This document shows positions 1 to 6,938 of a DNA stretch of 35,772 bases, piece by piece (position 1 is the stretch's first letter; each line of letters opens with the position of its first letter). Under the pieces are notes generated by a model. It saw only the letters and a list, made by a program, of their open reading frames with translations. It searched no databases and was not told the origin of the DNA. Source of the stretch: Prevotella sp. (lineage in GTDB: Bacteria > Bacteroidota > Bacteroidia > Bacteroidales > Bacteroidaceae); contig JAFPVW010000171.1 of the NCBI GenBank assembly GCA_017395215.1, positions 1 through 35,772 of the forward strand. The letters are read 5' to 3'. A program made the translations under genes and the position numbers.

Positions 1-12
1 CTCTCTTGAGAG

Positions 13-95
13 TGGGTGGAGATGGATTCGAACCACCGAAGGTAAAAACCAGCAGATTTACAGTCTGCCCCATTTGGCCACTCTGGTATCCACCC
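13..95 (-). tRNA. tRNA-Tyr (anticodon GTA)
   Basis: Read on the minus strand, the acceptor arms GGGTGGA (89-95) and TCCACCC (14-20) pair, with discriminator A at 13. The anticodon loop CTGTAAA carries GTA for tyrosine, and the T-loop GGTTCGAATCC is intact. At 83 nt with a long variable arm it is a class II tRNA, as expected for bacterial tRNA-Tyr. CCA is not encoded. It lies 62 nt downstream of tRNA-Thr and is probably on the same transcript. Confidence 0.96.
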
Positions 96-157
96 AATAT
101 TTGGCGTTCTGCTATTAGGCTACTTGCCGTCAGCGTTCTGCCTGTTCTCTTTCTTCG

Positions 158-231
158 AGCCTCTTGTCGGATTCGAACCAACGACCCCGAGATTACAAAT
201 CACGTGCTCTGGCCAACTGAGCTAAAGAGGC
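158..231 (-). tRNA. tRNA-Thr (anticodon TGT)
   Basis: On the minus strand the acceptor stem GCCTCTT (225-231) pairs with AAGAGGC (159-165). The anticodon stem-loop GATTTGTAATC shows TGT for threonine, and the T-arm GGTTCGAATCC is complete. It is 74 nt long, with discriminator T and no encoded CCA. It is the first tRNA of a Thr-Tyr pair. In related Bacteroidales this pair lies between hpf and tuf; tuf would be beyond position 1. Confidence 0.96.
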
Positions 232-285
232 TTCTCAAAGCAGCCGTTCTCTGTTTCAGATTTACGACCTGTCGGAAAACGGCTG

Positions 286-315
286 CAAAGTTACGACTTA
301 TTTTTTAATTACCAA
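286..315 (-). promoter_or_regulatory. Promoter for the tRNA-Thr/tRNA-Tyr pair
   Basis: The minus strand has TAACTTTG (286-293), matching the Bacteroidetes -7 box TAnnTTTG. TTG (313-315) lies 19 nt upstream as the -33 box. Transcription should start near 281, about 50 nt before tRNA-Thr. The -33 box sits inside an 8-bp palindrome, TACCAAAA/TTTTGGTA (310-327), just after the hpf stop. Confidence 0.6.
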
Positions 316-333
316 AATTTTTTGGTACTTTTT

Positions 334-633
334 TTAGCGATTTCTCAATTTTTCCTTGAAGTTCTGCAGTTGTGCCCTCATGGAGTCGACGCAAAGGTCT
401 ACACTCTCCTCAAAAGTGTCGCTCGTCTTCTCAACGAACAGAGTGGTTCCAGGGACGGCCACAGACAAGCTTGCTTCCTTGTTCTGGGCGGTAGCGGGCT
501 TCACAACTTTCAATTGCACCTCTACTTTCTGTATGTCTTCAAATGATTTTTCCAACTTGGCGACCTTCTTCTCGATGAACGCCTGTAGCTTCTCGGTGGC
601 GTCGAAGTGAATCGACTGAACTTTAATTTCCAT
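334..633 (-). CDS. hpf: Ribosome hibernation promoting factor (HPF/RaiA family)
   Basis: This 99-residue protein is the short form of the HPF/RaiA (S30AE) family. These proteins bind the 30S decoding centre in slow growth and help inactivate or dimerise ribosomes. The start MEIKVQSIHFDATEKLQAFI and the following basic helix (residues 15-35, with the KKVAKLEKSF pattern) are typical, as is the beta-alpha-beta-beta-beta-alpha layout. No long C-terminal dimerisation domain is present. It is the third gene of rpsU - xer - hpf, a conserved Bacteroidales order. It has a perfect Shine-Dalgarno sequence, which its neighbours lack. The identification is firm; regulation is inferred. Confidence 0.93.
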   Translation of the reverse strand: MEIKVQSIHFDATEKLQAFIEKKVAKLEKSFEDIQKVEVQLKVVKPATAQNKEASLSVAVPGTTLFVEKTSDTFEESVDLCVDSMRAQLQNFKEKLRNR

Positions 634-637
634 AGTT

Positions 638-644
638 ACCTCCT
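638..644 (-). promoter_or_regulatory. Strong Shine-Dalgarno site of hpf
   Basis: The minus strand reads AGGAGGTAACTATG. AGGAGGT therefore lies 4 nt from the hpf start codon and is fully complementary to the 16S rRNA 3' end. The other main starts inspected here (rpsU, the NRPS, both lipoproteins, MoxR) have only A-rich leaders, and xer has at most a weak AAGGT. Confidence 0.85.
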
Positions 645-669
645 ATTTTTTAATAGTTTATAAATAAGG

Positions 670-1551
670 TTATGCCCTTGGGTGGGCTTCATTGTAAACT
701 CGCTTTAACTGTTCGAACGTAGTGTGTGTATAAATTTCTGTTGTATTCAGGCTTTCGTGCCCCAGCAGTTTCTTCACACTTTCAAGTCCGGCGCCGTTGT
801 TCAGCATGGCTGTCGCAAAGCTGTGCCTCAGCACGTGAGGCGAACGTTTCTTCAGCGTAGTGACTTCCGAGAGATGCTTCTTGACCAGGTACTGCACCTG
901 GCATCTGCTCATCCGTTCGCCCTTGTCGGTCAGGAACAGAGCCGACGAACGGCCTCCTACCTCGTGGTCACGCAGCGTCATATAGTCGCTCAGTGCCTGT
1001 GCCAACTCGTCACCGAAAGGGACGATGCGCTGCTTGTCGCGCTTGCCTGTGACTTTCAGCTGCATAGCGGCGAAGTCAACATCTTCGTTGTTCAAGCCAA
1101 CCAGTTCTGCCAAACGGATTCCTGTCTCATAGAATAATAATAAAATGGTACGCGCGCGTACATTATTATATTGTTCCCCCTGCAGCGCTTCATCAAAGAG
1201 CTGATCCATCTCGGCCTCGCGCACAAACTGTGGCAACGGTTTCGATTTCTTGGGTCCCGATATACTGCGGGCAGGGTCTTTTGCGACAAGATTACGTGAT
1301 AAGGCGAAACGATAGAACGTCCTTATGGCACTCAGTCCGCGGTTCACGGTGGCAGGCTTCTTGCCCGCGTCCATCCGGTATTCCATCCAGCCTCTGATCA
1401 CGTCGGCATCAGCAGTCTGCAACGTAAGACAATCGCCCAATCCCTGAATATACGTTTCGAAATCGCGTAGATTCTCTTCGTACCACCGCACTGTCAGCGG
1501 ACTTCTGTTCCGCTCGTAGCGCAGGTAATTCAGAAACTGGTCGACCATCAT
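670..1551 (-). CDS. xerC: Tyrosine recombinase XerC/XerD family
   Basis: A 293-residue site-specific recombinase of the usual Xer length. The N-terminal SAM-like core-binding domain covers about residues 1-90 (VDQFLNYLRYERNRSPLTV). The catalytic domain carries the tyrosine-recombinase residues: Arg in ETGIRLAELVGL, His and Arg in HVLRHSFATAML, His in LLGHESL, and the nucleophile Tyr in TTEIYTHT. Xer proteins resolve chromosome dimers at dif. The place between rpsU and hpf is typical for the housekeeping copy in Bacteroidales, so this is unlikely to be a phage integrase. The start is the first of two adjacent ATGs. XerC versus XerD cannot be decided from the sequence alone. Confidence 0.88.
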   Translation of the reverse strand: MMVDQFLNYLRYERNRSPLTVRWYEENLRDFETYIQGLGDCLTLQTADADVIRGWMEYRMDAGKKPATVNRGLSAIRTFYRFALSRNLVAKDPARSISGPKKSKPLPQFVREAEMDQLFDEALQGEQYNNVRARTILLLFYETGIRLAELVGLNNEDVDFAAMQLKVTGKRDKQRIVPFGDELAQALSDYMTLRDHEVGGRSSALFLTDKGERMSRCQVQYLVKKHLSEVTTLKKRSPHVLRHSFATAMLNNGAGLESVKKLLGHESLNTTEIYTHTTFEQLKRVYNEAHPRA

Positions 1552-1693
1552 AAACGTTACCTTTCAACTTTGGATAAATCGTTCACGTTCGGCCATTTAT
1601 GAAGCACGCTTCATCACGGCTCTCACTTACTCACGATTTTCGGCAACGAATTTACGGAAAAAAATTCGAACCACCAAATTTTTTAGGATTTTT

Positions 1694-1885
1694 TTATTCC
1701 TCAGTGGCGCGGAGCTGCTGTACGTAAATGGCGTGCTCCATCTTCAGGCGCTTCAGAACAGACGGTTTGTCGAACTGCTGACGACGACGCAGCTCTTTCA
1801 CGACACCTGTCTTTTCATACTTTCTCTTGAACTTCTTGAGGGCCTTCTCGATGTTCTCGCCTTCTTTTACCGGTACAATAATCAT
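1694..1885 (-). CDS. rpsU: 30S ribosomal protein bS21
   Basis: The 63-residue protein has the bS21 signature: MIIVPVKEGENIEKALKKFK, then KTGVVKELRRRQQFDKPSV and a basic C-terminal helix. In Bacteroidetes, bS21 helps cover the anti-Shine-Dalgarno end of 16S rRNA, which explains weak use of SD sequences in this phylum. The leader of about 60 nt has no visible SD. A Bacteroidetes promoter lies just upstream. A weak AT-rich hairpin lies in the 142 nt before xer (about 1657-1690 on the minus strand). It could partly separate rpsU from xer-hpf, but it is too weak to call a terminator. Confidence 0.96.
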   Translation of the reverse strand: MIIVPVKEGENIEKALKKFKRKYEKTGVVKELRRRQQFDKPSVLKRLKMEHAIYVQQLRATEE

Positions 1886-1953
1886 TTTGCTTTGCTTTAA
1901 ATTTTTAATTGTTAAACTTAGTGCTTCGGGCCAGGGGCCACGAAAAGCGGGTG

Positions 1954-1984
1954 CAAAGTTACAACTTTTTTACTTAACAGCCAA
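1954..1984 (-). promoter_or_regulatory. Promoter of rpsU
   Basis: The minus strand has -7 box TAACTTTG (1954-1961) and -33 TTG (1982-1984), separated by 20 nt. The start site would be near 1949, giving a leader of about 63 nt. Confidence 0.6.
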
Positions 1985-1985
1985 G

Positions 1986-2797
1986 TTTTTAGCTAATTTT
2001 TTCAAACCATAGCCCATAAATTACCACATTCCTCCGTAATGTCATAGCCTTTTAGAGCTTAACCATATAGCCAGAAGAGTACAGGCGCGTTTACTGGCGG
2101 GTAAGCACCCTCAACCCGCCGGGTTAGTCGTGCTAACTGGCCTAGTTGATCGAGCGTATCCATCTGACCTCCTTTTCCCGTCATTTTTCGTTTTCTTGCG
2201 ACACCTCCCGTCAGATGCCCGAAACATCGATGTACAAAGGGTTTCGCGCTTCTCAGACCTCCCCTGACACCTCCCGTCACACCTCCCTTCTGACCTCCCG
2301 TCACACCTCCTGCCAAACACAAAGCGGCGCCTCACAATTATGAAGTGCCGCCTCAGTTCACTAACGCCGGGTTGAAGCACTCAACTGGGCGACTAAGATT
2401 GACGGAGGGGTATTTAACGGGACCTCAACGGGAGGTGTCTCGCTGACACCTCCCGTCCCGAAACCCTTTGTACATCGGCATTTCCGAAGAAAACGGGAGG
2501 TTGGGATGTTAAAATGCGAGTGCCGCAGAAAAAAACAAGTTCGCCAAATTCCGCTCTATGCTAGAGGAAATGTCAGTAGCTTTCTTGTAGTCACTGCAAA
2601 AAAATTGTGACTTGAATATGATTATCTCACTTCAAGTGAAAAGCAGGAGCAAAACCAGCGCTTGCCCCTGCCTAGTTTCAGAAATAATCAGAGAACCCCA
2701 CGATTCCTTTGTTCGGGAAAGAATCAATTACCGGTTACTTTGATTAATACAGAGTTCCTGATTCTCTTTCATGTCCCCGCGATTCGTTTATCTCTTT
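1986..2797. other. Intergenic region with a repeat island
   Basis: No credible gene is visible in these 812 nt. Short open frames are translations of repeats. The middle part holds the repeat island described at 2160-2510. The distal part (2510-2797) is AT-richer, with an imperfect palindrome around 2726-2746 (AATCAA...ACCGGT...TTGATT) that may help end transcription of the dockerin gene. Evidence for a strong terminator is lacking. Confidence 0.6.
2160..2510. repeat. Repeat island: 19-bp inverted repeat with iterated TGACGGGAGG units
   Basis: A perfect 19-bp inverted repeat lies at 2228-2246 and 2459-2477 (core GATGTACAAAGGGTTTCG). Around and between the arms are many copies of ACCTCCCGTCA or its complement (2203-2213, 2269-2308, 2430-2456, 2494-2501). 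Several units are spaced so that TGTGACGGGAGG repeats in tandem. Its size and arrangement resemble a non-autonomous mobile element or an RNA-forming repeat. No transposase is present. Confidence 0.7.
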
Positions 2798-3895
2798 TTA
2801 ATCGCCCCAAGTTAATGTATATGTACATTCTGAAGTAGAATCAATCCACATCGCTTCAAATCCTTCTGGTACACCAATATCCCCATAATTAAATGCTTGG
2901 ACTTCTTCAGAGTGTGAAAGTGAACTAATTGCAGATATTGGACGTCCCCATGCTGCTGGGTAAATCCAAACAGTAAATATCTCACCATCTTTATCTATTG
3001 TATTAGGAACAGTAATAGAAGATGGCTTGGTTGCTACATATTCATTCAAATCAGAAAGAGCAAAACTTTCTTTAGATGTTGCACCTAAGAAATAATTATT
3101 CTGTTGTACTGTAGTTTGATCTTCAACTGGAGTCCAAGATTCAATGGTACCTAATGACGAAGCACCAGAACATACATATACATATACTAATTTATTAGTT
3201 GGATTTATAATTCCTAATTCTGAAGCATCAAATTCACTGAAATTAAATCCTGCTGGATCTTTTATAGTTGGTAAGCCCCATTCTTTAGGAACAATTACAA
3301 CATTATAGCCGCGTCTAAAGCTAAATTCTGTTGGTTTACCTGACATATTATTAGTTAAACTGTTAATGTATGATTGACTTTGTATTTGATCTTCAGTAGC
3401 TTGGCCAAAATAAAAATCATAAGTTGAAGCTTTAAGCGTTATCGTAGCTGCGTCATTCCAAGCCTGTGTCTTGTAAATGGCATAGCCAGAGATGGTTACA
3501 TCGTCAACGTCATCTGAAAAAGAGACGGAATTGCCGTTTCCGTCCTCAATTATCACGTTTTCCCCCTTCATCCAGCCGGCGGGGCACAACATATAGAGCG
3601 TTTCGCCGGCGGCGACGGAAGCCGTCGCCCCAGAGGCTTCGCTTATGGACATATATGAGGCGACAACGCCGGGAAGCGTTTGGTAATTTTCCGCTGTTGG
3701 CTGTGTCGTGCCGAGGTAGAAGTATCCAGCTTCACCCTTCATAACGATGTCAACAACGGCAGTGATGTCGGCCACGTCCACCCTGCCGTCACCGTTCATG
3801 TCGCCTTTCAACGCCCCATTGTTACCACTCTGTGCGAATGCACTTGCGCTACCCAACAGCACCGCTGCCAATAGCATAAGAATTTTCTGTTTCAT
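2798..3895 (-). CDS. Secreted protein with one dockerin-like repeat and three beta-type repeats
   Basis: I start this at the ATG at 3895 (365 aa) because it begins a clear signal peptide, MKQKILMLLAAVLLGSASAFA, cut after AFAQ. An upstream in-frame ATG would bury the signal. Residues 30-52 form one dockerin type I/EF-hand-like repeat (GDMNGDGRVDVADITAVV). Three divergent repeats of about 100 aa follow. Each begins with a (Y)FYLG/FYFG/YFLG strand and has a conserved W(G) turn: CPAGWMKG, VPKEWGLP, YPAAWGRP. Such proteins are common in Prevotella-type genomes, but their role is not known to me. Position 2798 to about 3460 is clearly AT-richer than the 5' part, suggesting a mosaic gene. No good -7 box is seen upstream. 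Confidence 0.78.
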   Translation of the reverse strand: MKQKILMLLAAVLLGSASAFAQSGNNGALKGDMNGDGRVDVADITAVVDIVMKGEAGYFYLGTTQPTAENYQTLPGVVASYMSISEASGATASVAAGETLYMLCPAGWMKGENVIIEDGNGNSVSFSDDVDDVTISGYAIYKTQAWNDAATITLKASTYDFYFGQATEDQIQSQSYINSLTNNMSGKPTEFSFRRGYNVVIVPKEWGLPTIKDPAGFNFSEFDASELGIINPTNKLVYVYVCSGASSLGTIESWTPVEDQTTVQQNNYFLGATSKESFALSDLNEYVATKPSSITVPNTIDKDGEIFTVWIYPAAWGRPISAISSLSHSEEVQAFNYGDIGVPEGFEAMWIDSTSECTYTLTWGD

Positions 3896-4063
3896 ACGAT
3901 TATTTGTTCTTTGGTTTGTTATTATCTTTATGAACCGTTTGTTTGGAAAAGACACAAAAAGAAAACGTGGACTGAAAAGAACAAGATTCAAGCGGACGCT
4001 TCTTGTCTATATGTCTTTATTGTCCTCTGTCTATGTCATAGGCAATGGGGTGTTTGTTACTAT

Positions 4064-4213
4064 TTATTCGTCACTTAAGTATAGTTCTGCCACCGTGATT
4101 TCTGACAGGTAGCAGTTGTTGATGCCGACAAGCCTGATTTTGCGGTTCATCTCAAATTTACCACGCATACAGAATACACAAATGTTTGTGTCAAGCAGGT
4201 ATTTCTTTACCAT
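4064..4213 (-). pseudogene. Truncated VapC-type PIN-domain toxin
   Basis: Forty-nine codons from the ATG at 4213 read MVKKYLLDTNICVFCMRG, the N-terminal strand and first acidic residue (Asp8) of VapC PIN ribonucleases. SEITVAELYLSDE follows and then a TAA stop. The second conserved acidic residue (Glu43, in TVAELY) is present. Intact VapC proteins are about 130 aa, and the later two acidic residues are missing. The sequence after the stop shows no PIN continuation and runs into the dockerin gene's upstream region, so the 3' part seems deleted or replaced. The start lies 9 nt after the antitoxin stop, the normal antitoxin-toxin layout. It is very likely inactive as a nuclease. Confidence 0.8.
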
Positions 4214-4222
4214 AGGTCGCGT

Positions 4223-4486
4223 TTATTCATCCATTGAAACCAATTCGCGCTCGTAGTCAGCCTTGCGACTTTCCATAATTGCACGCTCAATCTTTTCGCC
4301 GTCAGGGGTATCTGCCCAGATACCGAAAAGAGAATCGAGCTTCTTCAGTTTCTGCTCTTCTGCTGAAGGAGCAGCAGGAGCGACAGATGTCTCAATGAGT
4401 TTTTCACCTAGCCAACGTCGATTGCTGGCCGTAAGCGACAACCCTTGTAGGTAGCTCCACAGATTGTTGAGTGATACTGCATTCAT
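4223..4486 (-). CDS. Antitoxin-like small protein upstream of a PIN toxin remnant
   Basis: This 87-residue protein starts at the ATG at 4486 (MNAVSLNNLWSYLQGLSLTA). A longer frame from 4525 adds residues that overlap the promoter. The helical N-terminus (NNLWSYLQGLSLTASNRRWL) and charged C-terminus (SRKADYERELVSMDE) resemble the small acidic antitoxins that precede VapC genes in Bacteroidales. The N-terminus would bind DNA or form a dimer, and the C-terminus would bind the toxin. Its own Bacteroidetes promoter lies about 30 nt upstream. The toxin partner is truncated, so the gene may persist as an orphan antitoxin that neutralises related toxins. Function is inferred from context. Confidence 0.72.
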   Translation of the reverse strand: MNAVSLNNLWSYLQGLSLTASNRRWLGEKLIETSVAPAAPSAEEQKLKKLDSLFGIWADTPDGEKIERAIMESRKADYERELVSMDE

Positions 4487-4512
4487 ATACCATTCTTTTA
4501 TTATTTCGGCTG

Positions 4513-4542
4513 CAAATATAAGCAAAAAAGATGAAAGGACAA
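4513..4542 (-). promoter_or_regulatory. Promoter of the antitoxin gene
   Basis: The minus strand has -7 box TATATTTG (4513-4520) and TTG at 4540-4542, 19 nt apart. The start site would be about 4508, leaving a leader of roughly 20 nt before the ATG at 4486. This placement supports that ATG over the upstream one. Confidence 0.6.
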
Positions 4543-4598
4543 AACTTTAGGATGCTTTTTTGCAGACATGAATTTTCGTGCCGACGTTTTCCCACCTA

Positions 4599-5924
4599 TC
4601 AGAATGCTCTCACGGCGAGGTAGCGGTTGATGACATCGACCGTCAGTTCCAGTGGCGAGGTGAGCAGCGAGAGGATGCCGTACTGACGGAGAGTGGCACT
4701 GACAAACTGCTTTTCAGCGACGAACTTCTCGGCAACCTCGTGCTGACAACGCTGTTCGGCAGTTGCTGCGGGCGAATCGACAAACTGCTGCAGCTCGACG
4801 TCGTCGAAGAAGACGACGAGCAGACGGTGGCGGCGGGCTATCTGCTGGAGGAACGGCAGCTGACGCTGCAGGGAAACAAGCCCCATAAAATTGGTAAAGA
4901 GTATCAGCAGGGAGTGCTTGCTGATGTGCCGTCCGATACCAACCGACAGGGCAGAGAAGTCGGTCTCCTCGAAGTTGGTCTGCTCGGCGTAGAGCGTCTC
5001 CATTAGTTTGTTGATATGGCCGGGTCGTCGGTCGGCGGCCACGAAGGTTTCAAGGTTATCGTTGAAGGTGATGAGTCCGGCACGGTCCTCCTTGCGCATG
5101 GCTACATAGCTGAGTGCCAAGGAGGCGTTGATGGCATAGTCGAGGAGGGTCATGCCCTCAAAAGCCTGCTGCATGACGCGGCCCTTGTCGACAATGCAAA
5201 ACACCTGCTGCGACCGCTCGTCCTGATAGACGTTCACCATCGGACGGCTGAGACGCGCGGTGGCCCGCCAGTTAACGGTGCGATAATCGTCGCCACGCAG
5301 GTAGTCACGAATATGTTCGAACTCGGTGTTATGGCCGATGCGGCGTATGCGCTTGATGCCTGGCTGCTGCAGATTCTGACTGATGGCCATCAGCTCATAC
5401 TGGTGCAGTTTCTGGAATGAAGGGTAGACGCAGACGTCGCAGGGCGAGGCACAGCGGTAGCGGCGCTCAACGAGGCCGAGGTGCGTGGAGGCGAAGGCAA
5501 GGACGTGGCCGAAGCTGTAGACACCACGGCGGGTAGGGCGAAGTGAGTAAGCGAGGTGGGCAGCGGCACCGCCGCTGCAAAGCAAACGCGAGGGCGAAGA
5601 GGCGGAGAACAAGCTGCTGAAGTCGCGCTGCTGGAACTGGAAGGGCAGCTCATCGATTACCTCGATGCGGACGGGGAAGGGGTAGGTGCTCTCAACGCTG
5701 ATGGTGACGGGGTTGTCATCGCCGTTGCTGAAGCGGGTGCTGAGTCTGCGCTCGGCAGTGATGGCACGGCGGTGCCAGAGCAGGGCGACGTCGGCGAGAG
5801 TGGCTATGAGCAGCAGCAAAGTGAGCAGCCGTCCCACCGTAAACAGCGGGGCATAAGCATAACCGAGGCCGGTGACGAGGGCGACGGCAAGCAGCAGGAG
5901 GTAGAAGCGGCGACGCAGGTACAT
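4599..5924 (-). CDS. DUF58 domain protein, last gene of the MoxR/SpoIIM-type operon
   Basis: This is 441 aa from the ATG at 5924 (MYLRRRFYLLLLAVALVTGL). A TTG at 5969 would add 15 residues. Two N-terminal membrane segments (about residues 6-24 and 29-50) precede a periplasmic or cytosolic beta region. The DUF58 core contains EFEHIRDYLRGDDYRTVNW and the VWA-like part IVDKGR...LITFND. DUF58 proteins pair with MoxR ATPases and are thought to take part in assembly or activation of envelope complexes. The MoxR gene ends 45 nt upstream and is surely cotranscribed. No BatA/BatB VWA genes follow, unlike the Bat operon, so this is the other MoxR subgroup. Family assignment is firm; the role is unknown. 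Confidence 0.88.
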   Translation of the reverse strand: MYLRRRFYLLLLAVALVTGLGYAYAPLFTVGRLLTLLLLIATLADVALLWHRRAITAERRLSTRFSNGDDNPVTISVESTYPFPVRIEVIDELPFQFQQRDFSSLFSASSPSRLLCSGGAAAHLAYSLRPTRRGVYSFGHVLAFASTHLGLVERRYRCASPCDVCVYPSFQKLHQYELMAISQNLQQPGIKRIRRIGHNTEFEHIRDYLRGDDYRTVNWRATARLSRPMVNVYQDERSQQVFCIVDKGRVMQQAFEGMTLLDYAINASLALSYVAMRKEDRAGLITFNDNLETFVAADRRPGHINKLMETLYAEQTNFEETDFSALSVGIGRHISKHSLLILFTNFMGLVSLQRQLPFLQQIARRHRLLVVFFDDVELQQFVDSPAATAEQRCQHEVAEKFVAEKQFVSATLRQYGILSLLTSPLELTVDVINRYLAVRAF

Positions 5925-5969
5925 TGGCAGTCTTTCTATGCTGCAACACTGTTGCAGCAAAGGGAACAA

Positions 5970-6938
5970 TTACTTGGGAACCTCCACTTTATCGAGCAAA
6001 CGGAGAGCGACCTTCTGAGGCGTATAGCCCTCCATCTCGGCCTCGGCGGTGAGTACGAGGCGGTGCTGAAGCACAGCGGGCACCACCTGCTTCACGTCGT
6101 CGGGCGTCAGGTAGTCGCGGCCCTGCAGCAGGGCGTAGGCCTTGGCCGACTGCAGAATGGCCACCGACGCACGAGGCGAGGCACCGAGATAGACGACACG
6201 GCTCTTACGCGTCTGCTGGACGATGTCGACCACGTACTGCAGCAGCGACTGTTCGGCGTAGACCTCGCTGAGCAGGATGCGCAACTGCAGAACCTCTTCC
6301 TTGGTGATGACGGGCTGCACGCGGCTGAGGTCAGTGAACGTGGCGTTCTCATGATGACGCTGCAGGATGCGCAGCTCCTCCTCTGCCGACGGATAGTCCA
6401 TCGTGAGCTTCATCAAGAAGCGGTCGGTCTGCGCCTCGGGCAGTTTGTACGTACCCTCCTGCTCCACCGGGTTCTGCGTGGCCAGGATGGTGTAGAGCGG
6501 CGACATCGGGTGAGTGGTGCCGTCGATGGTGGCCTGCCGCTCCTCCATCACCTCAAAGAGGGCGGCCTGCGTCTTGGCAGGGGCACGGTTCACCTCATCG
6601 ACCAGCACGAGGTCGGCAAAGACCGGACCGGCGTGGAACTGGAACTCCTGCGTCTTCATGTTAAAAACACTGGTGCCGAGCACGTCGCTGGGCATCAGGT
6701 CGGGCGTGAACTGCACGCGGCTGAACTTGGCGTCGATGAGACGGGCCACGAGCTTGGCCAGCAGCGTCTTGGCTACGCCAGGCACACCTTCTATCAGCAC
6801 GTGACCACCGGCAAGGATGGCCGTCAGCAGCAGTTCGACGTTCTGGTCCTGTCCGACGATGACCTCGCCGATGGCCTGGCGCAGCATCTGTACCTTCTCG
6901 GCGAAGGCCGTCAGGTCTAAGCTTTTTCTTTCTTCCAT
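5970..6938 (-). CDS. MoxR-type AAA+ ATPase
   Basis: A 322-residue MoxR/RavA-like ATPase, the usual family length. It has Walker A GVPGVAKT (about residues 55-62), Walker B LVLVDEVNR with the MoxR-specific ENRAPAKTQ-like follow-up, sensor 1 ATQNPVEQEGTY, arginine region AQTDRF, and sensor 2 GASPRAS. The C-terminal lid (YLTPDDVKQVVPAVLQHRL) is intact. MoxR ATPases act as chaperone-like motors for partner proteins, commonly DUF58 or VWA proteins. The start overlaps the DUF4350 gene by 22 nt and DUF58 follows directly, so translation is probably coupled. All catalytic motifs are present. Confidence 0.94.
   Translation of the reverse strand: MEERKSLDLTAFAEKVQMLRQAIGEVIVGQDQNVELLLTAILAGGHVLIEGVPGVAKTLLAKLVARLIDAKFSRVQFTPDLMPSDVLGTSVFNMKTQEFQFHAGPVFADLVLVDEVNRAPAKTQAALFEVMEERQATIDGTTHPMSPLYTILATQNPVEQEGTYKLPEAQTDRFLMKLTMDYPSAEEELRILQRHHENATFTDLSRVQPVITKEEVLQLRILLSEVYAEQSLLQYVVDIVQQTRKSRVVYLGASPRASVAILQSAKAYALLQGRDYLTPDDVKQVVPAVLQHRLVLTAEAEMEGYTPQKVALRLLDKVEVPK

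Noticed and set aside
670-1551. Phage or island integrase next to tRNA genes
   Set aside because: The gene is in the conserved rpsU-xer-hpf order, no att repeat was seen at the tRNA ends, and no phage genes are nearby.
2059-2380. Overlapping small open frames in the repeat island
   Set aside because: They translate the TGACGGGAGG units in several frames and show low-complexity peptides without start signals.
2721-2750. Terminator of the dockerin gene
   Set aside because: The palindrome is imperfect and AT-rich with no proper T-run; too weak to list as a terminator.
5556-6920. Plus-strand open frame opposite MoxR and DUF58
   Set aside because: The Walker motifs and DUF58 motifs are on the other strand; this is an antisense shadow.
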